Assembly (NCBI GenBank): GCA_964527775.1 | Contig: CAZGQS010000038.1 | Location: forward strand, 1 to 12,112 | Length of the DNA stretch: 12,112 nucleotides | Reading direction: 5' to 3' | Origin: VMCP01 sp964527775 | GTDB taxonomy: Bacteria > Bacteroidota > Bacteroidia > NS11-12g > UBA955 | Shown: piece after piece, positions 1-7,052 of the stretch | How the letters are laid out: the number at the start of each line of letters is the position of its first letter | Position numbering within the stretch: position 1 is the stretch's first letter | The notes under the pieces: model-generated | Databases searched by the model: none | What the model was told of the DNA's origin: nothing | Seen by the model: only the letters and a program-made list of their open reading frames with translations | Position numbers and translations under genes: made by a program

Positions 1-472
1 CATTCAAACGACCACTGATACGAATCTTGATTCCATCAGCACCCATTTTCATAGTTCCTTGCAACGCATTCTTGATAGCACGCTTGTATGAAAAACGATT
101 CTCAATCTGCTGAGCAATGTTCTCTCCTACCAACGCTGCATCCAATTCAGGGCGTTTTATTTCATGAATGTTAATTTGAACATCTTTGCCGGTAATACGC
201 TTGATTTCCTCACGGATAGCGTCAACCTCCTGTCCACCTTTACCAATAACGATACCCGGACGAGCAGTATTGATGGTCAAAGTGATTCTCTTCAATGTAC
301 GTTCAATTACTACCTTGGCAATACCACCTTTTGGTATACGTGCCTTTAAGTATTTGCGGATTTTCTCGTCTTCTACGAGTTTGTCTCCGTAGTCATTACC
401 ACCGTACCAGCTAGAATCCCAGCCTCTGATAATTCCTAAACGCAATCCTATAGGGTTTACTTTCTGTCCCAT
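1..472 (-). CDS. rpsC: 30S ribosomal protein S3 (uS3), 3'-truncated by window edge
   Basis: Small-subunit protein at the mRNA entry side of the 30S head, where it contributes to mRNA handling and helicase activity. The ATG at 470-472 gives MGQKVNPIGLRLG, the standard S3 start, and the frame stays open for 157 residues to the left edge, so about the last third (a C-terminal domain in a family of roughly 210-250 residues) is missing. The type II KH domain is visible, with its GxxG loop as GKGG at residues 77-80, followed by the expected NIHEIKRPELDA stretch and the start of the C-terminal domain (GADGIKIRISGRLN). It lies 6 nt downstream of rplV and is the last visible gene of the operon; rplP would be expected next outside the window. 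The gene is too short to appear as a complete ORF only because of the edge. Confidence 0.97.
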   Translation of the reverse strand, partial: MGQKVNPIGLRLGIIRGWDSSWYGGNDYGDKLVEDEKIRKYLKARIPKGGIAKVVIERTLKRITLTINTARPGIVIGKGGQEVDAIREEIKRITGKDVQINIHEIKRPELDAALVGENIAQQIENRFSYKRAIKNALQGTMKMGADGIKIRISGRLN

Positions 473-478
473 TTTTTA

Positions 479-847
479 TTATTCCTCGTTTTGGGTGTTG
501 TTAATTTTACTATCAATAATCACAGTTACGTGGTTACTTCTCTTTCTTTGTCTGTAACCTCTTCCTTGCGGAGCTGTTCTCAAACGTTTCATTGCTAAAC
601 CACCATCTACGTTAATGGATTTTACATACAAATCGCTTTCCTCAATGCGTGCATCATTATTGACTACACCCCAGTTAGCTATTCCACTTTTGATCAATTT
701 ACTTAAAAATATCGCATAAGTTGGCTTCTGGTTCCATTGAAGTATGCTCAATGCTTTCTCCACTCGCTGACCTCTTACTAAGTCAGCTACAAGACGCATC
801 TTGCGGGGAGACAACGGACAATTTCTTAATATTGCTCTGGCTTCCAT
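479..847 (-). CDS. rplV: 50S ribosomal protein L22 (uL22)
   Basis: Large-subunit protein that binds 23S rRNA early in assembly; its long beta-hairpin lines the peptide exit tunnel beside L4, where macrolide-resistance changes arise in other bacteria. The 122-residue product starts MEARAILRNCPLSPRKMRLVAD, the family N-terminus. It carries the basic hairpin around residues 82-110 (GGLAMKRLRTAPQGRGYRQR, then SNHVTVII). No insertion or deletion is evident in the hairpin. A short acidic tail (NTQNEE) follows the conserved core. The start lies 8 nt after the rpsS stop, and the stop lies 6 nt before rpsC, consistent with tight co-transcription and probably translational coupling. Confidence 0.98.
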   Translation of the reverse strand: MEARAILRNCPLSPRKMRLVADLVRGQRVEKALSILQWNQKPTYAIFLSKLIKSGIANWGVVNNDARIEESDLYVKSINVDGGLAMKRLRTAPQGRGYRQRKRSNHVTVIIDSKINNTQNEE

Positions 848-855
848 TACTTTTA

Positions 856-1113
856 TTATTTACCGTGTCCTTTGTATGTACGGGTTGGTGCAAACTCACC
901 TAACTTGTGTCCTACCATGTTCTCAGTCACATATACCGGAATGAATTTATTTCCGTTGTGAACCGCAAAGGTATGTCCTACGAAATCAGGAATTATCATT
1001 GAACGACGTGACCAGGTCTTAACAACAGACTTCTTGCTAGTTTCGTTCAGTACTTCGACCTTCTTCATTAACTTAATATCTACGAAGGGTCCTTTTTTTA
1101 TCGATCTTGCCAT
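856..1113 (-). CDS. rpsS: 30S ribosomal protein S19 (uS19)
   Basis: Protein of the 30S head that binds 16S rRNA together with S13 and contacts the A-site tRNA and the large subunit. The 85-residue product is slightly shorter than the usual 87-93 but has the full conserved core: MARSIKKGPFVD at the start, then KTWSRRSMIIPDFVGHTFAVHNGNKF and the C-terminal VGHKLGEFAPTRTYKGHGK. No alternative start is needed, because MARS(I/L)KKGPF is the normal terminus. It sits 18 nt after rplB and 8 nt before rplV, in the normal order for the S10 operon. Confidence 0.98.
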   Translation of the reverse strand: MARSIKKGPFVDIKLMKKVEVLNETSKKSVVKTWSRRSMIIPDFVGHTFAVHNGNKFIPVYVTENMVGHKLGEFAPTRTYKGHGK

Positions 1114-1131
1114 TTTCGCTTATCTTATCGT

Positions 1132-1968
1132 TTATTTGTTGCGTTTAGATTTACGGCGCTCAATAATTAAGCGGCTTGTTCCTTTCTTAGGAGCACGTGT
1201 CTTTTGTCCTTGTGAATAGATAAGGTTTCTAGAACGTGGTTGACCTCCTTTGTTACGGCCCTCACCACCACCCATGGGGTGATCGACAGGGTTCATCGCT
1301 GCTGGACGTGTACGTGGTCTTCTTCCTAACCATCTGCTACGACCAGCTTTACCTTTTACCTCTTGGCTATGTTCGCTGTTAGATACAGAACCTATGGTTG
1401 CCATACAAGCACCTAAGATTAAACGACTTTCACCTGAAGGCAATTTGATAGCCACATATTTTCCTTCTTTTGCCATCAACTGAGCATATGAACCAGCACT
1501 ACGGCAAATTCTTCCGCCTTGTCCTGGTGCCATTTCTATGTTGTGAATCAAAGATCCCAAAGGCATTTCTATCAAAGGAAGTGCATTTCCAACTTCTGGA
1601 GGAACACCTGAACCTTGCTCAATCTTTTGTCCAACTTTGATTCCAGAAGGAGCAATAATGTAACGCTTCTCGCTGTCAGAATACTGAACTAAACAAATAA
1701 ACGCTGAACGATTAGGATCGTATTCTACTGTTAAAACTTCACCAGCAATTCCTGGTTTATTTCTTTTGAAGTCAATCATACGGTAGCGACGCTTATGTCC
1801 ACCACCAATGTACTTCATGGTTGTTCTACCCTGGTTATTTCTACCACCCGATTTTTTGATGGGGGCTAACAAAGACTTTTCAGGCTTGCTAGCGGTAATC
1901 TCTTCAAACGTATTTGCTACGCGAAAACGAGTACCGGGGGTCATGGGTTTTAATCTACGTACTGCCAT
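1132..1968 (-). CDS. rplB: 50S ribosomal protein L2 (uL2)
   Basis: One of the largest and most conserved ribosomal proteins, needed for subunit association, tRNA binding and the integrity of the peptidyl-transferase region. The 278-residue product has the usual length. The N-terminal OB-like part includes GGRNNQGR (41-48) and GGGHKRRYR (55-63). The C-terminal SH3-like domain ends in the signature MNPVDHPMGGGEG (225-237), with H230 at the position of the E. coli histidine at 229. The residue after HP is Met rather than His, a form I associate with Bacteroidota. The last 20 residues are strongly basic. Only 3 nt separate it from rplW, so coupled translation is likely. Confidence 0.99.
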   Translation of the reverse strand: MAVRRLKPMTPGTRFRVANTFEEITASKPEKSLLAPIKKSGGRNNQGRTTMKYIGGGHKRRYRMIDFKRNKPGIAGEVLTVEYDPNRSAFICLVQYSDSEKRYIIAPSGIKVGQKIEQGSGVPPEVGNALPLIEMPLGSLIHNIEMAPGQGGRICRSAGSYAQLMAKEGKYVAIKLPSGESRLILGACMATIGSVSNSEHSQEVKGKAGRSRWLGRRPRTRPAAMNPVDHPMGGGEGRNKGGQPRSRNLIYSQGQKTRAPKKGTSRLIIERRKSKRNK

Positions 1969-1971
1969 TTC

Positions 1972-2256
1972 TTAGATGTTTTCAAAAAAATCAATGTTAA
2001 ACCCTTCTTTTAATGTAACAAAGGCCTTCTTATACTTGTTAGTATATCCGGAGATTTGGCCTGTGCGGCGATTTCTGCGCGCTTTCCCCCGTTGAATCAT
2101 GGTGTTCACTGAAGCTACTTCTACTTGATAGAAATCTTCAATGGCTTTCTTGATTTCGTCTTTAGTAGCTGTGTGATCTACTACGAAACCGTACTTACCC
2201 TTCTTATCCATCAAAGAACTAGACTTTTCAGTCACCAATGGCTTTTTCAGTATCAT
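1972..2256 (-). CDS. rplW: 50S ribosomal protein L23 (uL23)
   Basis: Binds 23S rRNA domain III at the tunnel exit and is the docking site for trigger factor and the signal recognition particle. The 94-residue product opens with MILKKPLVTEKSS, the family hallmark (KPLVTEKS). It contains the conserved VDHTATKDEIKKAIEDFYQVEV segment and the NTMIQRGKARRNRRTG loop (about 52-67), followed by the KKAFVTLKEG strand. Length and motifs are normal. It lies 2 nt after rplD and 3 nt before rplB, the closest spacing in the operon. Confidence 0.98.
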   Translation of the reverse strand: MILKKPLVTEKSSSLMDKKGKYGFVVDHTATKDEIKKAIEDFYQVEVASVNTMIQRGKARRNRRTGQISGYTNKYKKAFVTLKEGFNIDFFENI

Positions 2257-2258
2257 GA

Positions 2259-2879
2259 TTAATTGTTCTCTTGAATTTTAGCGATTGCACTTTCAGTGAT
2301 GATCAAATTCTTCGCCTTCAATACTTCGTAAGTATTGATATCCCCAGCAGTCATCACTGTGTTACCAGGTATATTGCGACCAGACAAATACACGTTGCGG
2401 TTCAAAGATGGAGTAACAAATAAGTTTCTACCATTTACTTTCAATGCAGCCAACAATGATTTGAATTCTGATGTTTTTGGTGTTGCCATATCGAAATCTT
2501 CAACAACCAAAATAGCTTGTTCTTGGGCTTTGTAAGACAAAGCAGAAAAACGAGCCAATTGCTTTAATTTCTTATTCAACTTAAAGCTGTAGTCTCTAGG
2601 ACGTGGACCGTGAATACGAGCACCACCTACATAAATACCACTCTTCAAAGAACCATGACGAGCTCCACCTGTACCCTTTTGACGGAAAATCTTACGGGTT
2701 GAACGTGAAATCTCTGTACGATCTTTTGTCTTATGCGTTCCTTGACGCTGATTAGCCAAGAACTGTTTTACGTCCAAGTAGATGGCGTGATCGTTTGGCT
2801 CAATGGCAAAAATTTCTTTTGACAATGTAACTGTACGACCAGTTTCTGCACCTTGTTTATTTAATACTTTCAGTTCCAT
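2259..2879 (-). CDS. rplD: 50S ribosomal protein L4 (uL4)
   Basis: Large-subunit assembly protein whose internal loop reaches the peptide tunnel constriction. In Escherichia coli L4 also represses its own S10 operon; whether that applies here cannot be told from the sequence. The 206-residue product has the tunnel loop rich in Gly and basic residues (STRKIFRQKGTGGARHGS, about 61-78) and the IHGPRPRDYSFKLNKKLK segment after it. The C-terminal Rossmann-like part includes ILVVEDF and NLIITESAIAKIQ. It follows rplC after 3 nt. No odd features were seen. Confidence 0.98.
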   Translation of the reverse strand: MELKVLNKQGAETGRTVTLSKEIFAIEPNDHAIYLDVKQFLANQRQGTHKTKDRTEISRSTRKIFRQKGTGGARHGSLKSGIYVGGARIHGPRPRDYSFKLNKKLKQLARFSALSYKAQEQAILVVEDFDMATPKTSEFKSLLAALKVNGRNLFVTPSLNRNVYLSGRNIPGNTVMTAGDINTYEVLKAKNLIITESAIAKIQENN

Positions 2880-2882
2880 GAC

Positions 2883-3500
2883 TTACTTCTCAATTAATAC
2901 GGTTGAACCATTGTGACCAGGGATAGAACCCTTTACCACTACCAAATTTTTCTCAGTGTCTATTTTCAATATAGCCAAGTTCTGAGATTTAACTCTTGAA
3001 CCTCCTGTTCTACCTGCCATACGAGTACCTTTAAATACACGTGCTGGGAACGAACAAGCACCAATTGATCCAGGAGCACGCAAACGGTTGTGCTGACCGT
3101 GTGTAGATTCACCTACACCCGAAAAGCCGTGACGTTTAACAACCCCTTGGAAACCTTTACCTTTTGATGTACCAACGATGTCAACAAATTCACCTTCTTC
3201 GAAAAGGCTTGCATCAATCACTGTACCCAATTGTACGTCTCCAGACCAATCTCTGATTTCTACAACTTCAGTCTTAGCATCAGTATTCGCTTTTGAAAAG
3301 TGACCCTTCTCTGCTGAATTTACTTTGCGTTGTTTCTTATCTCCAAAAGCAATCTGTACTGCGTTGTAGCCATCGTTGCTATCGTTTTTAACTTGAGTTA
3401 CTACACAAGGACCAGCTTGAATTACAGTACATGCAACTCTCTTGCCATTAGCATCAAAGATGCTGGTCATGCCCAATTTTTTACCAATCAATCCGTTCAT
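2883..3500 (-). CDS. rplC: 50S ribosomal protein L3 (uL3)
   Basis: Assembly-initiating large-subunit protein whose long central extension reaches towards the peptidyl-transferase centre. The 205-residue product begins MNGLIGKKLGMTSIFDANGK, the family start. It has the extension THGQHNRLRAPGSIGACSFP (about 134-153), followed by RVFKGTRMAGRTGGSRV and the NLAILKID strand. In many bacteria a glutamine in this extension is N5-methylated by PrmB; the Gln of GQHN is the candidate here, by inference. It lies 5 nt after rpsJ. Length and motifs are ordinary. Confidence 0.98.
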   Translation of the reverse strand: MNGLIGKKLGMTSIFDANGKRVACTVIQAGPCVVTQVKNDSNDGYNAVQIAFGDKKQRKVNSAEKGHFSKANTDAKTEVVEIRDWSGDVQLGTVIDASLFEEGEFVDIVGTSKGKGFQGVVKRHGFSGVGESTHGQHNRLRAPGSIGACSFPARVFKGTRMAGRTGGSRVKSQNLAILKIDTEKNLVVVKGSIPGHNGSTVLIEK

Positions 3501-3505
3501 GACTC

Positions 3506-3814
3506 TTATAATTTAATTTCAACCTCAACACCACTTGGAAGTTCAATCTTCATCAATGCGTCTACGGTCTTTGTTGAACCATTAAAAATGTCAATCAAAC
3601 GCTGGTATGTGCAGTATTGGAACTGCTCGCGCGCTTTCTTGTTTACGTGTGGTGAACGCAAAACTGTGTAAATCTTTTTGCGTGTTGGTAGAGGCACTGG
3701 ACCGCTTACTACGACCCCAGTTGTGCGTACCGCCTTAACGATCTTCTCTGCTGATTTGTCCAACAAAGTGTGATCGAAAGACTTTAATTTGATTCTTATC
3801 TTTTGACTAACCAT
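3506..3814 (-). CDS. rpsJ: 30S ribosomal protein S10 (uS10) / NusE
   Basis: 30S head protein that, as NusE, also joins NusB in transcription antitermination complexes. The 102-residue product has the normal length. Conserved segments are QKIRIKLKSFDHTLLD near the start, the loop GPVPLPTRKKIYTVLRSPHVNKKAREQF (about 38-65), and the C-terminal LPSGVEVEIKL. It is the first gene of the classical S10 operon but here follows fusA directly across 27 nt. The gap is purine-rich on the coding strand and has no TAnnTTTG promoter box, so rpsJ is probably transcribed from the rpsL promoter. Confidence 0.98.
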   Translation of the reverse strand: MVSQKIRIKLKSFDHTLLDKSAEKIVKAVRTTGVVVSGPVPLPTRKKIYTVLRSPHVNKKAREQFQYCTYQRLIDIFNGSTKTVDALMKIELPSGVEVEIKL

Positions 3815-3841
3815 TTCAGTTGTTTCTTTCTTTTAATTTAA

Positions 3842-5944
3842 TTAACCGCGTGCGTTAACTTTCTTTAATACCTCTTCAGCGATGTTTCTTGGAGTTTCTG
3901 CGTAGTGGCTAAATTCCATGGTGCTGTTCGCACGACCTGAAGTGATTGTTCTCAATGCAGTTACATATCCAAACATCTCACTCAACGGAACTTTTGCCTT
4001 AACTACTTGTGCTCCTCCTCTTTCATCCATACCTTCCATTTGACCACGACGACGGTTCAAGTCACCCATTACGTCACCGGTGTTTGCATCTGGAGTTACC
4101 ACTTCAAGTTTCATGATAGGCTCTAGCAATACTGGATTACATTTACGAGCAGCATCACGGAAACCTTGCTTAGCAGCGATTTCGAACGACAATGAATCAG
4201 AGTCAACGGGGTGGAAAGATCCATCGAACAAACGAACTTTAATCTTATCAATACCGTATCCAGCTAAAACACCATTGTGCATCGCAGCTTTGAATCCTTT
4301 TTCCACAGATGGTACAAATTCACGAGGAATAGAACCACCCACGATTTCATTTACGAATTGAAGACCTTCACCAGCCCAGTCAGCGTCAGCTGGACCTAAT
4401 TCGAATTGAATATCGGCGAACTTACCACGACCACCTGTTTGCTTTTTGTAAGTTTCACGGTGAGTAGTGCTAGTGGTTAGCGCTTCTTTATAATTTACTT
4501 GAGGAGCACCTTGGTTACACTCAACTTTAAACTCACGACGAAGGCGGTCTACGATGATGTCCAAGTGCAATTCACCCATACCTGAGATTACGGTTTGTCC
4601 GGTCTCATCATCTGTGTGAACTTTGAAAGTAGGATCCTCTTCAGCCAATTTAGCCAAAGCCATACCCAACTTATCAGTATCTGCCTGAGTTTTTGGCTCA
4701 ATAGCCAATCCAATTACTGGCTCAGGGAATACCATAGATTCTAGGATAATTGGGCTCTTTTCAGCACACAATGTATCACCAGTTTTAATATCTTTAAATC
4801 CTACAGCAGCACCAATATCACCAGCACCAAGATAGTCAATAGGATTTTGCTTATTAGCATGCATTTGGAACAAACGAGAAATACGCTCCTTGTTGCCTGT
4901 ACGCATGTTCAAAACGTATGAACCAGCATCTAACTTACCTGAGTAAGCACGGATGAAGCACAAACGTCCTACGTAAGGGTCAGTTGCAATTTTGAATGCT
5001 AATGCAGAGAATGGCTCGCTATAATCAGGTTTGCGGGTAATTTCTGCTTCGGTATCAGGGTGAGTACCTTTGATTTCTCCGATATCAATTGGAGAAGGCA
5101 TCAATTCCATCACCATATCAAGCATGGTTTGAACTCCTTTGTTTTTGAAAGAAGAACCACACATCATAGGAACCAATTTCAAATCAATAACTGCAGCACG
5201 CAATGCATTCAAGATTTCTCTTTCAGTGATTGAAGTTGGATCTTCGAAAAATTTCTCCATCAAAGATTCATCGTACTCAGCAACAGATTCAAGTAATTTT
5301 TCTCTCCACTCGGTAGCTTCTTCAACCATATCAGCAGGGATATCAATTACTTCGTATGTCATACCGTGATCGCTTTCATTCCAAATCATACCACGGAAGT
5401 TGATCAAGTCAACAACTCCTTGGAACTTGTCTTCAGCACCAATTGGTAACTGAAGTGGAACCGCGTTACTACCTAACATAGTTTTAACTTGGCCCACTAC
5501 GTTCAAGAAGTCAGCTCCAGAACGGTCCATTTTATTCACGAAACCGATACGTGGAACTTTATAGTTATCAGCCAAGCGCCAGTTTGTTTCAGACTGAGGT
5601 TCAACACCATCCACTGAACTAAACAAGAAAACGAGACCATCCAATACACGCAAAGAACGATTTACCTCAACGGTAAAATCTACGTGACCTGGAGTATCGA
5701 TGATATTAATATGGTATTTTTCACCACGGTAGTTCCAGAAAACGGTAGTAGCTGCAGAGGTAATGGTAATACCACGCTCCTGCTCCTGCGCCATCCAGTC
5801 CATAGTAGCTGCTCCATCGTGTACTTCACCAATTTTGTGGTTAACACCAGAATAGAACAAAATTCGCTCAGTGGTAGTTGTTTTACCAGCGTCAATGTGA
5901 GCGGCAATACCAATGTTTCTCGTATATCTTAAATCGCGTGACAT
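3842..5944 (-). CDS. fusA: Elongation factor G (translocation GTPase)
   Basis: GTPase that drives tRNA-mRNA translocation and, with RRF, ribosome recycling. The 700-residue product has all canonical parts. In the G domain these are the P-loop AHIDAGKT (15-22), switch I RGITI (57-61), switch II DTPGH (83-87) with the catalytic His87, and NKMD (137-140). Domains II-V follow, including MGELHLDIIVDRL in domain III, GGRGKFADIQFE at the start of domain IV, the HPVDSDSLSFE stretch, and MGDLNRRRGQMEGM in domain V. Because the G motifs are intact and the gene sits in the str operon, this is the main EF-G and not the divergent EF-G2 paralogue known in Bacteroides. It is 8 nt after rpsG. tuf does not follow it, which is normal for the phylum. 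Confidence 0.99.
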   Translation of the reverse strand: MSRDLRYTRNIGIAAHIDAGKTTTTERILFYSGVNHKIGEVHDGAATMDWMAQEQERGITITSAATTVFWNYRGEKYHINIIDTPGHVDFTVEVNRSLRVLDGLVFLFSSVDGVEPQSETNWRLADNYKVPRIGFVNKMDRSGADFLNVVGQVKTMLGSNAVPLQLPIGAEDKFQGVVDLINFRGMIWNESDHGMTYEVIDIPADMVEEATEWREKLLESVAEYDESLMEKFFEDPTSITEREILNALRAAVIDLKLVPMMCGSSFKNKGVQTMLDMVMELMPSPIDIGEIKGTHPDTEAEITRKPDYSEPFSALAFKIATDPYVGRLCFIRAYSGKLDAGSYVLNMRTGNKERISRLFQMHANKQNPIDYLGAGDIGAAVGFKDIKTGDTLCAEKSPIILESMVFPEPVIGLAIEPKTQADTDKLGMALAKLAEEDPTFKVHTDDETGQTVISGMGELHLDIIVDRLRREFKVECNQGAPQVNYKEALTTSTTHRETYKKQTGGRGKFADIQFELGPADADWAGEGLQFVNEIVGGSIPREFVPSVEKGFKAAMHNGVLAGYGIDKIKVRLFDGSFHPVDSDSLSFEIAAKQGFRDAARKCNPVLLEPIMKLEVVTPDANTGDVMGDLNRRRGQMEGMDERGGAQVVKAKVPLSEMFGYVTALRTITSGRANSTMEFSHYAETPRNIAEEVLKKVNARG

Positions 5945-5952
5945 GTTTTCAA

Positions 5953-6423
5953 TTATGCTCTAAAATGTGAGAATGCTTTGTTTGCTTCAGCCATTTTGTG
6001 AGTATCTTCTTTCTTTTTTACAGAAGCACCTTCACTTTTTGAAGCTGCAACGATTTCCGCTGCCAACTTTTCGGCCATAGACTTTTCGTTTCTTCTGCGA
6101 GAGTAGTTAATCAACCATTTCATTCCTACCGCTACGCGTCTTCTCTGAGGAATCTCAGTAGGGATCTGGAAAGTAGCTCCACCCACACGACGAGCCTTTA
6201 CTTCTACAGCAGGCATTACGTTGTTCATTGCTTTTCTCCAAGTCTCAATACCAGGCTCTTCAGTCACCTTACGTTCAACAATATCAATGGCATCGTAGAA
6301 AATCTTCAATGCAGTTGACTTTTTACCATCGTACATCATTCCGTTTACAAAACGAGTAACTAACTGATCGTTGAACTTAGGATCAGGAATCAATATGCGT
6401 TTTTTAGCGCGCGTTTTTCTCAT
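5953..6423 (-). CDS. rpsG: 30S ribosomal protein S7 (uS7)
   Basis: Primary binder of the 16S rRNA 3' major domain that nucleates assembly of the 30S head and lines the E site. The 156-residue product begins MRKTRAKKRILIPDPKF. It contains the core motifs FVNGMMYDGKKSTA, VMPAVEVKARRVGGATFQIPTEI and RRRVAVGMKWLINYSRRRN, and ends HKMAEANKAFSHFRA. Length is normal. It lies 14 nt after rpsL and 8 nt before fusA, the standard str operon order. The start has no Shine-Dalgarno-like sequence ahead of it, as expected in Bacteroidota. Confidence 0.98.
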   Translation of the reverse strand: MRKTRAKKRILIPDPKFNDQLVTRFVNGMMYDGKKSTALKIFYDAIDIVERKVTEEPGIETWRKAMNNVMPAVEVKARRVGGATFQIPTEIPQRRRVAVGMKWLINYSRRRNEKSMAEKLAAEIVAASKSEGASVKKKEDTHKMAEANKAFSHFRA

Positions 6424-6437
6424 GGCTTAACTAGTGA

Positions 6438-6818
6438 TTATTTTTTAGCTTTTGGCTTTTTGGTTCCGTATTTACTTCTTCTTTGATTTCTACCTTCAAC
6501 ACCTGCAGTGTCTAATGCTCCACGTACAATGTGGTAACGAACACCCGGAAGATCTTTTACCCTTCCGCCGCGAACCAACACAATACTGTGCTCTTGCAAG
6601 TTGTGGCCCTCTCCAGGGATGTAGGCATTCACCTCTTTACCGTTGGTCAAACGCACACGCGCAACCTTACGAAGCGCTGAGTTTGGCTTCTTAGGCGTAG
6701 TGGTATATACACGGGTACAAACACCGCGTCTCTGTGGACAAGAATCCAATGCAGGAGACTTACTCTTTACCACAATCTCCTGGCGACCTTTTCTAATTAA
6801 CTGTTGAATAGTAGGCAT
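6438..6818 (-). CDS. rpsL: 30S ribosomal protein S12 (uS12), first gene of the operon
   Basis: Decoding-centre protein that affects tRNA selection accuracy. I place the start at the ATG 6816-6818 (MPTIQQLIRKGR, 126 residues). The frame can be opened eight codons further from a TTG at 6840-6842, but those codons overlap the promoter and are not part of the family N-terminus. The two signature loops are intact: TTPKKPNSALRKV with K43, and RGGRVKDLPGVRYH with K88 and P91. These are wild-type residues at positions where streptomycin-resistance changes usually occur. Asp89 is the site that RimO methylthiolates in other bacteria. The start is preceded by an A-rich stretch (gggaaaaaat), fitting A-rich initiation regions rather than Shine-Dalgarno pairing. 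Confidence 0.98.
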   Translation of the reverse strand: MPTIQQLIRKGRQEIVVKSKSPALDSCPQRRGVCTRVYTTTPKKPNSALRKVARVRLTNGKEVNAYIPGEGHNLQEHSIVLVRGGRVKDLPGVRYHIVRGALDTAGVEGRNQRRSKYGTKKPKAKK

Positions 6819-6839
6819 ATTTTTTCCCAAAAAGGACGG

Positions 6840-6870
6840 CAAAATTAAGATTATTTTTTGTCATTATCAA
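6840..6870 (-). promoter_or_regulatory. Promoter of the rpsL-led str/S10 operon
   Basis: On the minus strand a perfect Bacteroidota -7 box TAATTTTG (consensus TAnnTTTG) occupies 6847-6840. It is preceded after exactly 20 nt by TTG at 6870-6868 (in context TGTTG), matching the -33 element. The box ends 21 nt before the rpsL ATG, so the leader should be only about 15 nt. An A/T-rich tract at 6881-6897 lies just upstream and could act like an UP element; that part is inference. Confidence 0.75.
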
Positions 6871-6893
6871 CACATGCTCCAAAAAAATATTGA

Positions 6894-6906
6894 TTTTCAT
6901 TGAAAA
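6894..6906. repeat. Short inverted repeat between divergent promoters
   Basis: TTTTCA and TGAAAA form perfect 6-bp arms around a single T. Flanking TGAT and ATCA extend the symmetry if two bases are skipped on the right side. It lies between the rpsL -33 element and the box for the divergent DUF1573 gene, a plausible place for a regulator. In such A/T-rich DNA it may also be chance. Confidence 0.25.
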
Positions 6907-6959
6907 CCATCAAAAACTCCCATCTGCATTCATTAAATCTATTTGTGATTTCCTTTCAA

Positions 6960-6967
6960 TATCTTTG
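6960..6967 (+). promoter_or_regulatory. Promoter -7 box for the DUF1573 gene
   Basis: TATCTTTG is a perfect TAnnTTTG match 85 nt before the chosen ATG at 7053. The best -33-like TTTG lies at 6942-6945, giving a spacer of only 14 nt, shorter than the usual 17-23, so the -33 half is weak. If used, transcription would start near 6972-6974 and leave a leader of about 80 nt. A 10-bp palindrome TTTACGTAAA (6970-6979) falls at that predicted start. Confidence 0.5.
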
Positions 6968-7052
6968 TATTTACGTAAAAATATCCCCCGAAAACAACCT
7001 AAATCCCCGTTTTTACGTCTATGACCACATAATTATACTCTCAATTCAATTT

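Noticed and set aside
3330..3671. 113-codon plus-strand open frame over rplC/rpsJ.
   Set aside because: Lies opposite two conserved ribosomal genes across their junction; composition looks like a reverse-strand artefact.
3815..3841. Missing tuf gene between fusA and rpsJ.
   Set aside because: Fused str-S10 operons with tuf located elsewhere are normal in Bacteroidota; the 27-nt gap shows no scar.
4080..4361. Open frame of 93 codons on the plus strand inside fusA, and similar ones at 5139-5369 and 5684-5932.
   Set aside because: Antisense shadows of the highly conserved EF-G gene, with no recognisable domain or start region.
1..6818. Streptomycin- or macrolide-resistance type changes in S12, L4 or L22.
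   Set aside because: S12 K43, K88 and P91 are wild type, and the L4 and L22 tunnel loops show no obvious insertion or deletion.
6819..6842. Longer S12 start from the TTG at 6840-6842 (eight extra residues).
   Set aside because: The extension overlaps the TAATTTTG promoter box and is absent from the normal S12 N-terminus; ATG at 6816-6818 gives MPTIQQL.
7021..7032. Tiny upstream ORF (ATG ACC ACA TAA) in the DUF1573 leader.
   Set aside because: Three codons with no regulatory hallmark; expected by chance.
6900..7052. 51-codon upstream extension of the DUF1573 protein from ATG 6900.
   Set aside because: It is not signal-like, contains the TATCTTTG box, and the internal Met at 7053 starts a textbook signal peptide.
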